Below are positions 40,775 through 49,465 of a stretch of 61,134 bases of DNA, piece by piece. Position 1 is the stretch's first letter; each line of letters begins with the position of its first letter. Both the position numbers and the translations under genes were made by a program. Location of the stretch: the NCBI RefSeq assembly GCF_946886695.1, contig NZ_CAMPJD010000022.1, positions 1 to 61,134 of the forward strand, in the 5' to 3' direction. Origin of the DNA: an uncultured Pseudoxanthomonas sp. (GTDB lineage: Bacteria; Pseudomonadota; Gammaproteobacteria; Xanthomonadales; Xanthomonadaceae). The notes beneath the pieces are model-generated. The model ran no database searches. It saw only the letters and a program-made list of their open reading frames with translations, and was not told the DNA's origin.

Positions 40775-42241
40775 TCACAGCGCCAGTTCGAGCGTCGCGT
40801 CGGCGTTGAACGTGACCGACCAGCGCCTTGCGCTGGTGGCGCGCAGGTCGTACAGGCCGTAGGGCGTGACCAGCGCCGCACGCGACAGCGAGCCGTCGGC
40901 GGTTAGCGAGACGATGCGCAGGCGTTGATCGGGCCACGCGTAGGCGCTGGCGAAGAACGCGCGCAGCGGTTCGATTTCGGTGGCGACCAGTTCGCCGACG
41001 CAGCGGCCGTACTCGATGCGGAACGAAGCGTCGGTGTCGAACCGCGCGCCCTTCAGCGTGCCGGCCAGGCGACCCGAAGCGGGGCAGGCCGCCGCGACCA
41101 GTCCGTCCGGCTGCGGCCGGAACGGCGCCGCCAGCAGCTGCGCGGTGGGCTCCATCGCCGACACCCACCTCGCGTTGGACAGCATACTTGCGGCGGTGTC
41201 CTGTGCCGACCACAGCATCAGCATGCTGCGCGCGCCGGTGGTGATGCCGGCGTGGTGCGCGATGGGTTCGCCGTCGGCGTCGCGGCCGATGCGCCAGCCG
41301 AAGCCGACGTCGTAGGTGCTGTCGTGCGCGGGCTCGCCGCTGACCAGGCGCGTGGGCTGCTGCATCGCCTGCCAGCGCGCGGCACCGACGATGCGGTGTT
41401 CCAGCACGCGGCCGCCGAAGGTGGCCAGCGCTTCGGGCGTGGCGGCCAGTCCACCCCCGGGCCAGGTGTAGCTCATGTCGGTGCGCGGTACGTGGCGCAC
41501 AGCGCCGTGTTCGATGTCGTACAGCTGCGAAGCGTGTCCGCCAGCGGTTTCGCCGTCGGCGCCGATCTTCAGCCCGTCGGTGATGTGGTGTTGGACGTAG
41601 TCGAGGAAGTGTTCGCCTGAACGCGCTTCGATCACCGCGCCGAGCAGCGTGTAGCCCCATGACGAATAGCGGTAGGTGGTGCCGGGGACCGACAGCAGCG
41701 CGCGGCCGGAGAAAATGCCGACCGCATCGCGCGCGGTCGGATAGCGGACGCGACCGAGCACCTGCAGGTCGTTGCCGGCGTAGTGCGGTGCGCCGGAGGT
41801 GTGCGAGGCGAGCTGGCGTACCGTCACCGGCGACCACGCCGGTGGCAGCCAGGGCAGAGCGTCGCCGACGGGCGCATCGATGTCGATACGACCTTCTTCC
41901 GCCAGTTTCGCCGCCGCGGTGGCGGCGATGACCTTGGAGACGCTGGCCAGCCGGAACACGGTGTCGCGCTGTACCGGCGCGCGGGCGTCGACATCGCGCA
42001 GTCCCGTGCAGCCGGTCCACACCACACGACCGTCGCGCCACACGGCGGCGCCCATGCCCGGCACGCCGTTGGTGGCGACCAGCGCCTGCAGCAGGTGTTG
42101 CGCCGTTCTGGCGGCGGCATCGTTGGACGGCCCCGCGCAGGTGTCGGCGGCAAGCGCGGGCGCGGCCATGCAGGACAGGGCAAGCATGCATGCCACCCGG
42201 CGCGGACGTCGTGCGGACGGACGGAAAAGGACAGTTGGCAT
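40775..42241 (-). CDS. Exported serine hydrolase, class C beta-lactamase/PBP family
   Basis: A 488-residue protein with a signal peptide (MLALSCMAAPALAAD). The serine beta-lactamase-like domain has the nucleophile in SVSK (Ser100-Lys103), a Tyr motif YSS in YRYSSWGYTLLG and HHAG as the third motif. A C-terminal extra domain (about 120 residues) resembles the lipocalin-like tail found on many esterase or DD-peptidase relatives. The variant third motif argues against a true beta-lactamase; esterase or D-amino-peptidase activity is more likely. It is monocistronic or with the lipoprotein at 40405. Confidence 0.87.
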   Translation of the reverse strand: MPTVLFRPSARRPRRVACMLALSCMAAPALAADTCAGPSNDAAARTAQHLLQALVATNGVPGMGAAVWRDGRVVWTGCTGLRDVDARAPVQRDTVFRLASVSKVIAATAAAKLAEEGRIDIDAPVGDALPWLPPAWSPVTVRQLASHTSGAPHYAGNDLQVLGRVRYPTARDAVGIFSGRALLSVPGTTYRYSSWGYTLLGAVIEARSGEHFLDYVQHHITDGLKIGADGETAGGHASQLYDIEHGAVRHVPRTDMSYTWPGGGLAATPEALATFGGRVLEHRIVGAARWQAMQQPTRLVSGEPAHDSTYDVGFGWRIGRDADGEPIAHHAGITTGARSMLMLWSAQDTAASMLSNARWVSAMEPTAQLLAAPFRPQPDGLVAAACPASGRLAGTLKGARFDTDASFRIEYGRCVGELVATEIEPLRAFFASAYAWPDQRLRIVSLTADGSLSRAALVTPYGLYDLRATSARRWSVTFNADATLELAL

Positions 42242-42369
42242 CGGTCGGCTCCGGAAAGGGAGCCGTCACCCTAGTAGCGCGTTCCTGCGTTGTCGTCGCG
42301 CATGCGGTTGCACGTGCATGCGCTGCGCCGGTCCGGTGGGGCGGTGTCTGTGCGTGTTCGCCGCCGGAC

Positions 42370-43116
42370 TCAGCCGCCCGCGTGCAGCGCAGACAGCAGC
42401 GCGTCGATGTACGTGCGGCTGACCCGTACCGGCGTACCGTCGTGCAATCGCAGCACCGCGTCACGGTTGGTCAGCGGCTGCAGTTCCGCCACCTGGTCCA
42501 GGCGCACGATGGAGGAGCGGTGCACGCGCACGAAGCGCGCCGGGTCCAGCTGTGCGGCGAGCTGGTGCAGGGATTCGCGCACGATGTAGGTGCGTTCGCC
42601 GACGTGCAGCACGGCATAGTCGCCGTCGGCACCGATCCACGCCACGCTGGCGGCGCGGATGAAGAGCGTGCGATGGCCGATCCGCACCGAGAATTTCTCC
42701 AGGTGCCTCGCCGGGTTGGCAGCGGGTGGCGTGCGCGCCGTGTCCAGCTCGCGCAGGCGCAGCAGCTGGCGCGCGCGGGTCATCGCTTCGGCGAAACGCA
42801 CGTCGTCGACGGGCTTGAGCAGGTAGTCGACCGCGTTCAAGGCGAACGCCCTGACCGCGAAGCTGTCGTGCGCGGTCAGCAGGATCGCCAGCGGTCGCTG
42901 TTGCGGCGGCAGCGCCGCCAGCACATCCAGGCCGGTCATGCCGGGCATCTGCACATCCATGAAGACCAGATCCGGCGGCTGTGCCTGCAGGCCGGCCAGC
43001 GCGCTGGTGCCATCTTCGTACTCGCCCACCACCTGCAGATCGTCGAACGCGGCCAGCAATGACAGCACGCCGCGCCGTGCCAGCGGTTCGTCATCGACCA
43101 CGCAGACGCGGATCAC
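42370..43116 (-). CDS. LytTR-family response regulator
   Basis: A 248-residue response regulator: receiver domain with the phospho-acceptor Asp54 in PDLVFMDVQMPGM, Lys in LLKPVDDVRF, and a C-terminal LytTR DNA-binding domain (IGADGDYAVLHVGERTYIVRESLHQL, FVRVHRSSIVRLDQVAELQP). It belongs to the AlgR/LytR type. The start overlaps the stop of the upstream sensor gene in ATGA, so it is the partner of that kinase. Target genes are unknown. Confidence 0.95.
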   Translation of the reverse strand: MIRVCVVDDEPLARRGVLSLLAAFDDLQVVGEYEDGTSALAGLQAQPPDLVFMDVQMPGMTGLDVLAALPPQQRPLAILLTAHDSFAVRAFALNAVDYLLKPVDDVRFAEAMTRARQLLRLRELDTARTPPAANPARHLEKFSVRIGHRTLFIRAASVAWIGADGDYAVLHVGERTYIVRESLHQLAAQLDPARFVRVHRSSIVRLDQVAELQPLTNRDAVLRLHDGTPVRVSRTYIDALLSALHAGG

Positions 43117-44210
43117 GCAGCCGGCTCCGGCGCGGTGCGCAGCGGCAACGTCAGCAGGACGCGGTAGCGCCCCGCGTCGATGCCGGCCTGCAGGCTGGCG
43201 CGGGCCGGGTAAAGCCGGGCGAGGCGGCCACGCACGTTGTCCAAGCCCACGGCGGTGCGCGCGTCCTCCGATCGGGGCGATGCTTCGCCGGGCGCCGGCA
43301 GGTCGTTGTCGATGCGGATATCCAGCTGCGCGCCGTCGCGGGCGATGCGGATGTCCAGGCGGCCCGGCGCACTGCGCGGGGCGATGCCATGGCGGATCGC
43401 GTTCTCCACCAGCGGCTGCAGCAGCAGCCCGGGCACATGCGCGCCGAGCACGCCGTCACCGACATGCCACGACAGCAGCAGGCGCCGGCCCAGCCTGGCT
43501 TTCTCGACTTCCAGATAGGCTTCGGTCATGGCGATCTCTTCGGCCAGCGTCACCTCGTGGCCGGCACGCGCGTCGAGCACCGCGCGCAGGAAATCGCCGA
43601 GCCGCGCCAGCATCTGCCGCGCTTCCGTACCGCGCTCGTCGGCGACCAGCGCGGAAACCGCATTCAGCGTGTTGAACAGGAAGTGCGGCTGCAACTGGTA
43701 GCGCAGCGCGCGCAGTTCGGCATCGCGCGCCAGGGCACGCGCCTCCAGGTACCGGGCCTGCTCGTGGCGCAGTTCCGCGTAGTACGTCACCACCGCATGC
43801 ACCGCGCAGTACGCCACCAGCACCAGCCAGGCACCTTCCAGGCCACGGAACAGCAAGCCGACATCCAGCGCGCCCGGTGTGGCCAACCGCGCCAGGCTGC
43901 CGGACATGAAGGCCTGCAGCGCCACGCTGAGCAGGCGCGTGGCCAGCGCCATCGCATAGGTGGCCAGCAGCAGCAGCAGCGCGATCCGCCACACTGCCAT
44001 GCGGCGCCGCCACAACCAACGCTGCAGGGCGGTCAGCGGCAGCACCCACAGCACGAACGCGGACAGATACAGCGTGCGCGACAGCGTGGCATTGCCGTGG
44101 CCGAGGATCGGCATGGCCATCACCAGCAGACAGGCGCCCAGCGGCAGGCCGGCCAGCACCGGCAGCCAGAACGGCGGCAGTGCCCGCCGGCGCGCGCGCG
44201 GCAGTGTCAT
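43113..44210 (-). CDS. LytS-type sensor histidine kinase
   Basis: A membrane histidine kinase with about four hydrophobic segments in the first 170 residues. The His_kinase (LytS/YehU) domain carries the phospho-His in LRYQLQPHFLFNTLNAVSAL and is followed by an HATPase_c domain (PLVENAIRHGIAPR, AVGLDNVRGRLARLYP). From the ATG at 44210 it is 365 residues. A GTG at 44261 is in frame and adds 17, but GGGGCGA upstream of 44210 favours the shorter form. It is the first gene of a two-gene kinase-regulator operon. No periplasmic sensor domain is evident, so the signal may be intramembrane. Confidence 0.93.
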   Translation of the reverse strand: MTLPRARRRALPPFWLPVLAGLPLGACLLVMAMPILGHGNATLSRTLYLSAFVLWVLPLTALQRWLWRRRMAVWRIALLLLLATYAMALATRLLSVALQAFMSGSLARLATPGALDVGLLFRGLEGAWLVLVAYCAVHAVVTYYAELRHEQARYLEARALARDAELRALRYQLQPHFLFNTLNAVSALVADERGTEARQMLARLGDFLRAVLDARAGHEVTLAEEIAMTEAYLEVEKARLGRRLLLSWHVGDGVLGAHVPGLLLQPLVENAIRHGIAPRSAPGRLDIRIARDGAQLDIRIDNDLPAPGEASPRSEDARTAVGLDNVRGRLARLYPARASLQAGIDAGRYRVLLTLPLRTAPEPAA

Positions 44211-44459
44211 CGGCACGTCGCCCCGTGTTCGCGGCAGGTGGGGGGAAGCGGGGACGGGCACATGATGCGGAGAGGGGGCGGGCTCAGAGGTGGATGCGGG
44301 CGCGCAACGGCGGAAGCCCGCGGCGCCAGCTCAGCATGATCGCCGGCACCGCGGCCAGCGGGGTGCGCCAGGACGGTGATGGCATGCGGTGATGCGGTGG
44401 CGGGCGCGCGCGGCGCGGGCGGCGTGTCGGTGACAGCGACGTCCGCGGGTCGCGACGCG

Positions 44460-44930
44460 TTACGGCAGCCGCTTGAACGTGGTTGTCTGCAGGAACGGCG
44501 TGCCGTCCTTGTGGAAGGCGGCCTTGGTTTCGGTGAGCGTGCTGCCGTCTTCCGTCACCGAGTAGATGCGTGTCGATGATGGCGTGCCCTGGTAGGCGAG
44601 CTGCAGCACCACCACGTTGGGGGCGGGCATTTTCGCTGTGCCGACGTCGGCCCAGTAGCTGCCGGTGATCTTGCCTGGCGTGCCGTCCAGCGCGAGGGTG
44701 GCGTCCGAATCCATGGTGCCCCCGTTCGGATCGACGATCTCGATATGCGTCGACCACAGGCCGTCGCCGGGTTGCCTGAACTCCATCGTCACGCTGCGCG
44801 GGCGGGCTTCGGGCGGCATCGGCAATGTCGCGACATCGAGTGCCCAGCGGCCGATCAGCGGTGATGCGGCGAACGCAGGCGCGGTGTGCAGGGCGAGCAT
44901 GGCCAACAGGGCGAGGGACTTCGTCTTCAT
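44460..44930 (-). CDS. Exported hypothetical protein
   Basis: A 156-residue protein with a signal peptide (LALLAMLALHTAPAFA) and a lipocalin-like beta-strand pattern. It contains LIGRWALDVATLPMPPEARP, SVTMEFRQPGDGLW and VTEDGSTLTETKAAFHKDGTPFLQTTTFKRL, which repeat the test-and-strand layout of small periplasmic barrel proteins. Not recognised as a named family. The ATG at 44930 gives the clean signal peptide. The 187 bp upstream (44931-45117) shows no gene or motif. Confidence 0.75.
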   Translation of the reverse strand: MKTKSLALLAMLALHTAPAFAASPLIGRWALDVATLPMPPEARPRSVTMEFRQPGDGLWSTHIEIVDPNGGTMDSDATLALDGTPGKITGSYWADVGTAKMPAPNVVVLQLAYQGTPSSTRIYSVTEDGSTLTETKAAFHKDGTPFLQTTTFKRLP

Positions 44931-45117
44931 GGAGTCTCCGTGCAGGGTGGCGCGATGGCGGCGGGAACCGCATCCGTCGCGGGCAGGGCGACCATGCCAT
45001 TGCACCTGCAGCACTGTCCAGCCATGCAGCCCCGGCATGCGCAGCGCGCCCGGGGCAAAGCGAGGTATCGGGATGTGCAGGGCCGGATGCGGCCTTGGCC
45101 TCACCCGGCCGGCGCGA

Positions 45118-45420
45118 TCACGGTGAAGCGGATTGCGCGTGCAGCAGCAGCGACGGCAGCGCGCGCCGCGGCCTCGTCTTGCGTTGTGCGTCCTTGCTTC
45201 CAGACCAGAAATGGATCTCGCGCTTGAGGTGTTGTCCGAAGAACACCGCGACGCGTTGCACCACGCCGGTCTGCACGACCACCAGCATGGGTTCGCGCGC
45301 CTCGGCCGGAATGGGCCAGCCCTCGTTCTCGGCGCATTCCACCGCGCGGTCATTCAGCAGGTGCGCGACGCGCTGGAAGCCAGATGCATTCGAGATGACG
45401 CGATGCAGCTTGGTGTTCAT
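45118..45420 (-). CDS. Small hypothetical protein
   Basis: A 100-residue protein, MNTKLHRVISNASGFQRVAH, then LVVVQTGVVQRVAVFFGQHLKREIHFW and a basic, Ser-rich tail. It has no signal peptide or known domain that I recognise. The start at 45420 has only a weak GGAA upstream. It is divergent from the fasciclin gene; codon use matches neighbouring genes, which supports its being real. No function can be proposed. Confidence 0.5.
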   Translation of the reverse strand: MNTKLHRVISNASGFQRVAHLLNDRAVECAENEGWPIPAEAREPMLVVVQTGVVQRVAVFFGQHLKREIHFWSGSKDAQRKTRPRRALPSLLLHAQSASP

Positions 45421-45486
45421 GGCGGTTCCGGACGTTGTGCGAGCCGGCACACTGCGGGCGCGGAAGCTAACCAGCATCGGAATTCC

Positions 45487-45551
45487 GCGTGAGGCCACGC
45501 TAGCACGTCGCCACCCTGCGCGGCGCGGTTTCGGATAGGCGGGCCTCACGC
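45487..45551. promoter_or_regulatory. Long-loop inverted repeat in the 308-bp divergent region 45421-45728
   Basis: GCGTGAGGCC and GGCCTCACGC are perfect 10-bp inverted repeats separated by 45 bp. They lie between the small hypothetical gene and the fasciclin gene. The rest of the 308 bp shows no gene. The pair could be an operator pair or a cruciform. No matching protein is known. Confidence 0.45.
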
Positions 45552-45728
45552 CATGGTAACGGCATGAAGCGCACCTTGGCTGCGCTACGGTGCAATACCG
45601 TATCGGCTGCTCAGCCGCGCAACACCTCTTCCCCATTCTCCGCATTGAGCTGTACCTGGCGTCGCGCTGGGTCACGGCCTTGGCCGTCCACGAGACCCGT
45701 GACGGGGTCCATTCCGCAGGAAACACCC

Positions 45729-46181
45729 ATGGAAATGCAGCAGAAAGAAGGCCTCGTGCAACAGAACCTTGTCGGCGCGTTGAGGAGCAACAACACGTTC
45801 GCCACGTTCGCCAACGCCATCGACAAGGCGGGCCTGACGGCATCACTCAACGGCAGCGACCAGTACACCCTGTTCGCGCCGACCGATGATGCGTTCTCGG
45901 CGTTGCCCGCCGGTACGCTGGACCGGCTGCTGGAGCCGTCCAACAAGGACGAGCTCACCGCGCTGGTGAACTACCACCTGGTCACGGGTCGCAAGACCAC
46001 GGCCGACGTCGGCAAGTGGAAGTCCGCACGTACCGTACAGGGCCAGGGCGCACCGATCACGGTCGCCGACGGACAATTGAGCATCGGCGGTGCCCATGTG
46101 GTGCGGCCCGACATCATGGCCAGGAATGGCGTGATCCACGGCATCGACAAAGTGAACATTCCGGAATCCAAGCCTCACTGA
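45729..46181 (+). CDS. Fasciclin (FAS1) domain protein
   Basis: A 150-residue single FAS1-domain protein. Conserved segments are NTFATFANAIDKAGL, YTLFAPTDDAFSALPAGTLDRLL, LTALVNYHLVTGRKT and DIMARNGVIHGIDKV. FAS1 domains mediate adhesion in secreted or surface proteins. No signal peptide is visible from the chosen ATG at 45729 (AGGAAA upstream), so either export is not classical or the product stays in the cytosol. It ends with a strong terminator. Confidence 0.9.
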   Translation: MEMQQKEGLVQQNLVGALRSNNTFATFANAIDKAGLTASLNGSDQYTLFAPTDDAFSALPAGTLDRLLEPSNKDELTALVNYHLVTGRKTTADVGKWKSARTVQGQGAPITVADGQLSIGGAHVVRPDIMARNGVIHGIDKVNIPESKPH

Positions 46182-46205
46182 GGTGAGGCAGCAAGGGAAT
46201 GCCGG

Positions 46206-46235
46206 CGGCGGGGAGCAATCCCCGCCGTTTTTTTT
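46206..46235 (+). terminator. Rho-independent terminator of the fasciclin gene
   Basis: Stem CGGCGGGG/CCCCGCCG with loop AGCAAT is followed by eight T residues, 25 bp past the fasciclin stop. Confidence 0.92.
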
Positions 46236-46300
46236 GACGGAACCTGCACGCGCGGCGACCGATGCTGCGCAGGGTCCGCGCAACAGGCGAGAAACGATCC

Positions 46301-46642
46301 ATGAAATCCAGGCAGCTGCGCATGGGCATCGGCTTCCTGCCGATCTTCGAAGCCAACGGCGTGCAGGCGGCGCAGATGGTCATCAGGCCCGGCGACAAGG
46401 AAGGCGGGCCGGACAATCGCCATCGCGGCGCCGACCAGTGGCTGTTCGTCGCCGAGGGCCAGGGCGTGGCCATCGTGGAAGGCGCGCGCCGCGCGCTGAA
46501 GCCCGGCAGCCTGCTGCTGATCGAACGCGGCGAACGCCACGAGATCCGCGCCACCGGCCGGAAGCCGTTGAAGACGGTCAACTTCTATTCCCCGCCCGCG
46601 TACACGCCCCATGGCGATGAGCGACGGGCAGGAAAGCCCTGA
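46301..46642 (+). CDS. Cupin-domain protein
   Basis: A 113-residue single-domain cupin. Motif 1 is visible around NRHRGADQWLFVAEGQG and motif 2 around PGSLLLIERGERHEIRATG, with the His/Glu metal ligands of a small RmlC-like beta barrel. Function not assignable. The ATG at 46301 follows a weak purine-rich stretch (GAGAAACG). It lies between the fasciclin and DUF421 genes; the latter begins 20 bp after its stop, so the two are probably co-transcribed. Confidence 0.85.
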   Translation: MKSRQLRMGIGFLPIFEANGVQAAQMVIRPGDKEGGPDNRHRGADQWLFVAEGQGVAIVEGARRALKPGSLLLIERGERHEIRATGRKPLKTVNFYSPPAYTPHGDERRAGKP

Positions 46643-46662
46643 CACACGACGAGGTGATGACG

Positions 46663-47151
46663 ATGGAGAGCGTGGCGCGCAGCCTGTTCGAGCTAGGCAT
46701 GCCGTGGTGGGAGTTCGTAGTGCGTGCCGTCGCCGTCTACGTGGCGGTGCTGCTGATGGTGCGCCTGACCGGCAAGCGCACCGTGGGCCAGTTCACACCG
46801 TTCGATCTGCTGGTGGTGGTGCTGCTGGGCACGGCGGTGCAGAACTCGCTGATCGGCGAGGACACATCGTTGCTGGGCGGCCTGATCCTGGCGGCGACGC
46901 TGCTGGGCCTGAACTGGAGCGTGGGCAAACTGTCCGCGCGCAGCCGCCGCTTCGACCAGGTGGTGGAGGGCAAGCCCGTGATCCTGCTGCGGCATGGCGA
47001 ACTCTTCCGCGATGAGCTGGCGCGCCAGTCGCTGAGCGAGCACGACTTCGCCATCGCGCGCCGCTCCGCAGGCTATGCCACGCTGGGGGAAATCGAACTT
47101 GCGGTGCTGGAAACCTCGGGCGAGATCACCTTCATCGGCAGGAAGCCCTGA
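46663..47151 (+). CDS. DUF421 (YetF-like) inner-membrane protein
   Basis: A 162-residue protein with two to three N-terminal helices (FVVRAVAVYVAVLLMVRLTG, LLVVVLLGTAVQNSLIG) and the conserved DUF421 segments TGKRTVGQFTPFDLLVVVLLG and PVILLRHGELFRDELARQSLSEHDF. The C-terminal soluble domain has AVLETSGEITFI. YetF proteins are sporulation or envelope related in Bacillus; the role here is unknown. The ATG at 46663 is chosen because GAGG lies 8 nt upstream; an ATG at 46657 is also in frame. Confidence 0.88.
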   Translation: MESVARSLFELGMPWWEFVVRAVAVYVAVLLMVRLTGKRTVGQFTPFDLLVVVLLGTAVQNSLIGEDTSLLGGLILAATLLGLNWSVGKLSARSRRFDQVVEGKPVILLRHGELFRDELARQSLSEHDFAIARRSAGYATLGEIELAVLETSGEITFIGRKP

Positions 47152-47188
47152 TCGGGCAGCCAGGTGGGCGGTACTACGGCGCGCCCGT

Positions 47189-47238
47189 CCTTCTCCCCGT
47201 CATGCGGGGAGAAGGTGGCCGAAGGCCGGGCATGCGGG
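47189..47238. repeat. Palindromic repeat, family C copy
   Basis: CCTTCTCCCC/GGGGAGAAGG stem followed by GTGGCCGAAGGCCGG. It fills the gap between the DUF421 gene and the convergent ferritin-like gene. Confidence 0.75.
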
Positions 47239-47248
47239 CGGTGGAAAC

Positions 47249-47869
47249 TCAGTGCTTGTGCCCGAGCATCTCGTCGCGGCTCTGCTCGGCGCGCGAGGCG
47301 CCGATCGCGGTTTCGACCTTCTTGACCTCTTCCGGGGGCGGCAGCACGGCGGGCATGCCCAACGACTGGATCCACAGTTCCCGACACCAGCCCATCGTGT
47401 GGTACAGATGATGATCTTCGTCGCTTTCCACGGCCTTGTAGGCGGGCTCCAGCACCTTGGCCAGTTCGCCGCCCTGTTCCACGACCTTGCCGATCAGTTC
47501 CCAGTTCTGGTGGTCCTTGGTTTCGGCCAGCACGACGCACTCGGCAGCGACCAGTTCGGCGGCTTCCGGCGTGTCGCTCTTCATGGCCATCTCGATGGCC
47601 TTCACCAGTGACGCGCCCTGGTGCGCGACCACGCTGCGACCTGGCGACTTCTCTTCGGTATCCATGCCGAGTTGCTCGAACACGCGGGTAAGCACTTCTT
47701 CATGCGTGCGTGTTTCGTCGAGGTACTCGCCCCACTCCTTCTTCAGGTCCTTGTTCACGGCGGCCTTGATCGCCGTGGTGTAGATCTGGATGCCGCCGCG
47801 TTCGGTCTCGATGGCCTGCAGCAGCAGTTCGTGGACTTGCGCGGTGTTGACGGTACGGGAACGTGCCAT
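47249..47869 (-). CDS. Ferritin-like domain protein
   Basis: A 206-residue all-helical protein with Glu/His pairs spaced as in ferritin-like di-iron bundles: ETERGGIQIY, EYLDETRTHEEVL, VVLAETKDHQNWELI and ESDEDHHLYH. This suggests a metal-binding four-helix bundle, though the exact family was not recognised and metal type is inferred. The start is the ATG at 47869. The last residues are His-rich. No linked gene hints at function; divergent folE is unrelated. Confidence 0.68.
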   Translation of the reverse strand: MARSRTVNTAQVHELLLQAIETERGGIQIYTTAIKAAVNKDLKKEWGEYLDETRTHEEVLTRVFEQLGMDTEEKSPGRSVVAHQGASLVKAIEMAMKSDTPEAAELVAAECVVLAETKDHQNWELIGKVVEQGGELAKVLEPAYKAVESDEDHHLYHTMGWCRELWIQSLGMPAVLPPPEEVKKVETAIGASRAEQSRDEMLGHKH

Positions 47870-48129
47870 GGCGGTACTCCGTGGCTGTGAAAGGAGTAAC
47901 CGTTCTATGCGCAGGCGCGAAAACACGATGTGACGGCGACGCATGCACGGTGTTCACATAGCCAACTGGGCGCGTGGTGGTGAAGCGCATGTGGCGCGCC
48001 GAGCGTTGTGGATGCGCGCATCCGGACGTTGCCCCGTTCCGTAGTGGTGAACGCGGCCCAACCCGGGGCCGCCCGGGCCATGTCCGGCATGATGGGTTAT
48101 CCTCCACGCCCCCCGCAGGAATCGATGCG

Positions 48130-48735
48130 ATGAGCCAGTCCGACGACAATCCCGGCAAGGTCACCCAGGCACAGGCCGAGGATGCCGTGCGCGTGCTGCT
48201 CGAATGGGCGGGCGAAGACCCCGCGCGCGAAGGCCTGCTGGACACGCCCAAGCGCGTGGCCAAGGCGTACCGCGACTGGTTCAGCGGCTACCAGATGGAT
48301 CCGCGCGAGTACCTGGCGCGCACCTTCGAGGAAGTGGCAGGCTACGACGAGATGATCGTGCTGCGCGACATCGAGTTCGAAAGCCATTGCGAGCACCACA
48401 TGGCGCCGATCATCGGCAAGGCGCACGTGGGTTACCTGCCCGACGGCAAGGTGGTGGGTATCAGCAAGCTTGCACGCGTGGTGGACGTGTATGCGCGCCG
48501 CTTCCAGGTGCAGGAGAAGATGACCGCGCAGATCGCGCAGTGCATCCAGGACGTGCTGCAGCCGCGTGGCGTGGCGGTCGTGGTCGATGGTGCGCACGAA
48601 TGCATGACCACGCGCGGCGTGCACAAGCGCGGCGTCAGCATGGTGACCAGCAAGATGCTGGGCACCTTCCGCGAAGACGCGCGCACCCGTGCCGAATTCC
48701 TGCGCTTCATCGAGACCGGCAACGGGCGGCGGTGA
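48130..48735 (+). CDS. folE: GTP cyclohydrolase I
   Basis: FolE makes 7,8-dihydroneopterin triphosphate from GTP, the first step of tetrahydrofolate synthesis; the same product feeds pterin cofactors such as that of PhhA. The 201-residue protein has the Zn/active-site segment [47 protein letters not shown] and [13 protein letters not shown] with the other Cys/His ligands. The start is the ATG at 48130. It is followed by a REPIN. The 260-bp region upstream (47870-48129) carries TTATCCT near 48090, a possible -10. Confidence 0.97.
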   Translation: MSQSDDNPGKVTQAQAEDAVRVLLEWAGEDPAREGLLDTPKRVAKAYRDWFSGYQMDPREYLARTFEEVAGYDEMIVLRDIEFESHCEHHMAPIIGKAHVGYLPDGKVVGISKLARVVDVYARRFQVQEKMTAQIAQCIQDVLQPRGVAVVVDGAHECMTTRGVHKRGVSMVTSKMLGTFREDARTRAEFLRFIETGNGRR

Positions 48736-48748
48736 GGGCGGGCGACGT

Positions 48749-48867
48749 TGTAGGAGCGACGTGAGTCGCGACCGGATGAGGTCTGCGTCCATTCGCCAGC
48801 CCTATCCCGTGATGCCCGCTTCCCTGTCATCGGAAGGTGTACGGTCGCGACTCACGTCGCTCCTACA
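48749..48867. repeat. REPIN family A, copy A4
   Basis: Left arm TGTAGGAGCGACGTGAGTCG and right arm CGACTCACGTCGCTCCTACA. It begins 13 bp after folE and ends 12 bp before the YchJ-family start, so it occupies the whole gap. Confidence 0.92.
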
Positions 48868-48879
48868 GGGGGCACAAGC

Positions 48880-49263
48880 ATGACCACCTGCCCCTGCGGC
48901 ACCGGCCGCGACTACGCGGTCTGCTGTGGCCGCTACCACGCCGGCGGCATCGCGCCGGATGCCGAAGCGCTGATGCGTTCGCGCTACAGCGCCTTCGTCA
49001 TGGGTGATGGCGACTACCTGCGCGCCACCTGGCATCCCGACACCTGTCCGGCCGAACTGGGCCTGGACGCCCCCAGTGCGCCGCGCACCACGTGGCTGGG
49101 CCTGTCGGTGAAGCAGCATCGCGTCACCGGGCAGGACACCGCCGAGGTGGAGTTTGTCGCCCGCTATCGTGTCGGCGGCGGAAGCGCCGTGCGGCTGCAC
49201 GAGCGCAGCCGTTTCGTCCGCCTCGACGGACGGTGGCTGTACGTGGATGGCGAGCATCTGTGA
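48880..49263 (+). CDS. YchJ-family (UPF0225) protein with SEC-C zinc motif
   Basis: A 127-residue protein. The N-terminal SEC-C-like motif is [13 protein letters not shown] followed by GRYH, which would bind zinc, and [23 protein letters not shown] is the hallmark of the YchJ family. The C-terminal NTF2-like part includes [11 protein letters not shown] and [14 protein letters not shown]. Function unknown. The start is 12 bp after the right arm of a REPIN (A4), so its promoter or ribosome binding site lies in or next to the repeat; GGGGG upstream may serve. Confidence 0.92.
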   Translation: MTTCPCGTGRDYAVCCGRYHAGGIAPDAEALMRSRYSAFVMGDGDYLRATWHPDTCPAELGLDAPSAPRTTWLGLSVKQHRVTGQDTAEVEFVARYRVGGGSAVRLHERSRFVRLDGRWLYVDGEHL

Positions 49264-49272
49264 TGCGGGCTT

Positions 49273-49320
49273 CCTTCTCCCCGCTTGCGGGGAGAAGGTG
49301 GCCGAAGGCCGGATGAGGGG
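49273..49320. repeat. Palindromic repeat, family C copy
   Basis: CCTTCTCCCCG/CGGGGAGAAGG then GTGGCCGAAGGCCGGATGAG. It follows the YchJ-family stop by 10 bp. Confidence 0.75.
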
Positions 49321-49426
49321 CGCTCTTCGCGCCGACCCTTCTGCGGCGCAGCGACCGCAGGCTGATCGAACACAGGATGTCCGCGGGAAACTTCCGCTTC
49401 CTGCTACGCCTGAATCATGACTGTTG

Positions 49427-49450
49427 CTCTCCCCGCAAGCGGGGAGAGGG
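49427..49450. repeat. Palindromic repeat, family C copy (short)
   Basis: CTCTCCCCGC-AA-GCGGGGAGAG, a near-perfect palindrome, just downstream of the M20 amidohydrolase stop (49466) on the convergent side. It may act as a transcript end. Confidence 0.75.
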
Positions 49451-49465
49451 AGATGCCATTGAACC

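Noticed and set aside
40775..42241. A true AmpC-type beta-lactamase.
   Set aside because: The third motif is HHAG rather than KTG and a C-terminal extra domain is present, which fits esterase/DD-peptidase relatives better.
44284..44460. A short open frame (about 33 codons) between the kinase and the exported protein.
   Set aside because: No ribosome binding site, no conserved pattern and mostly Pro/Arg, as expected for random high-GC sequence.
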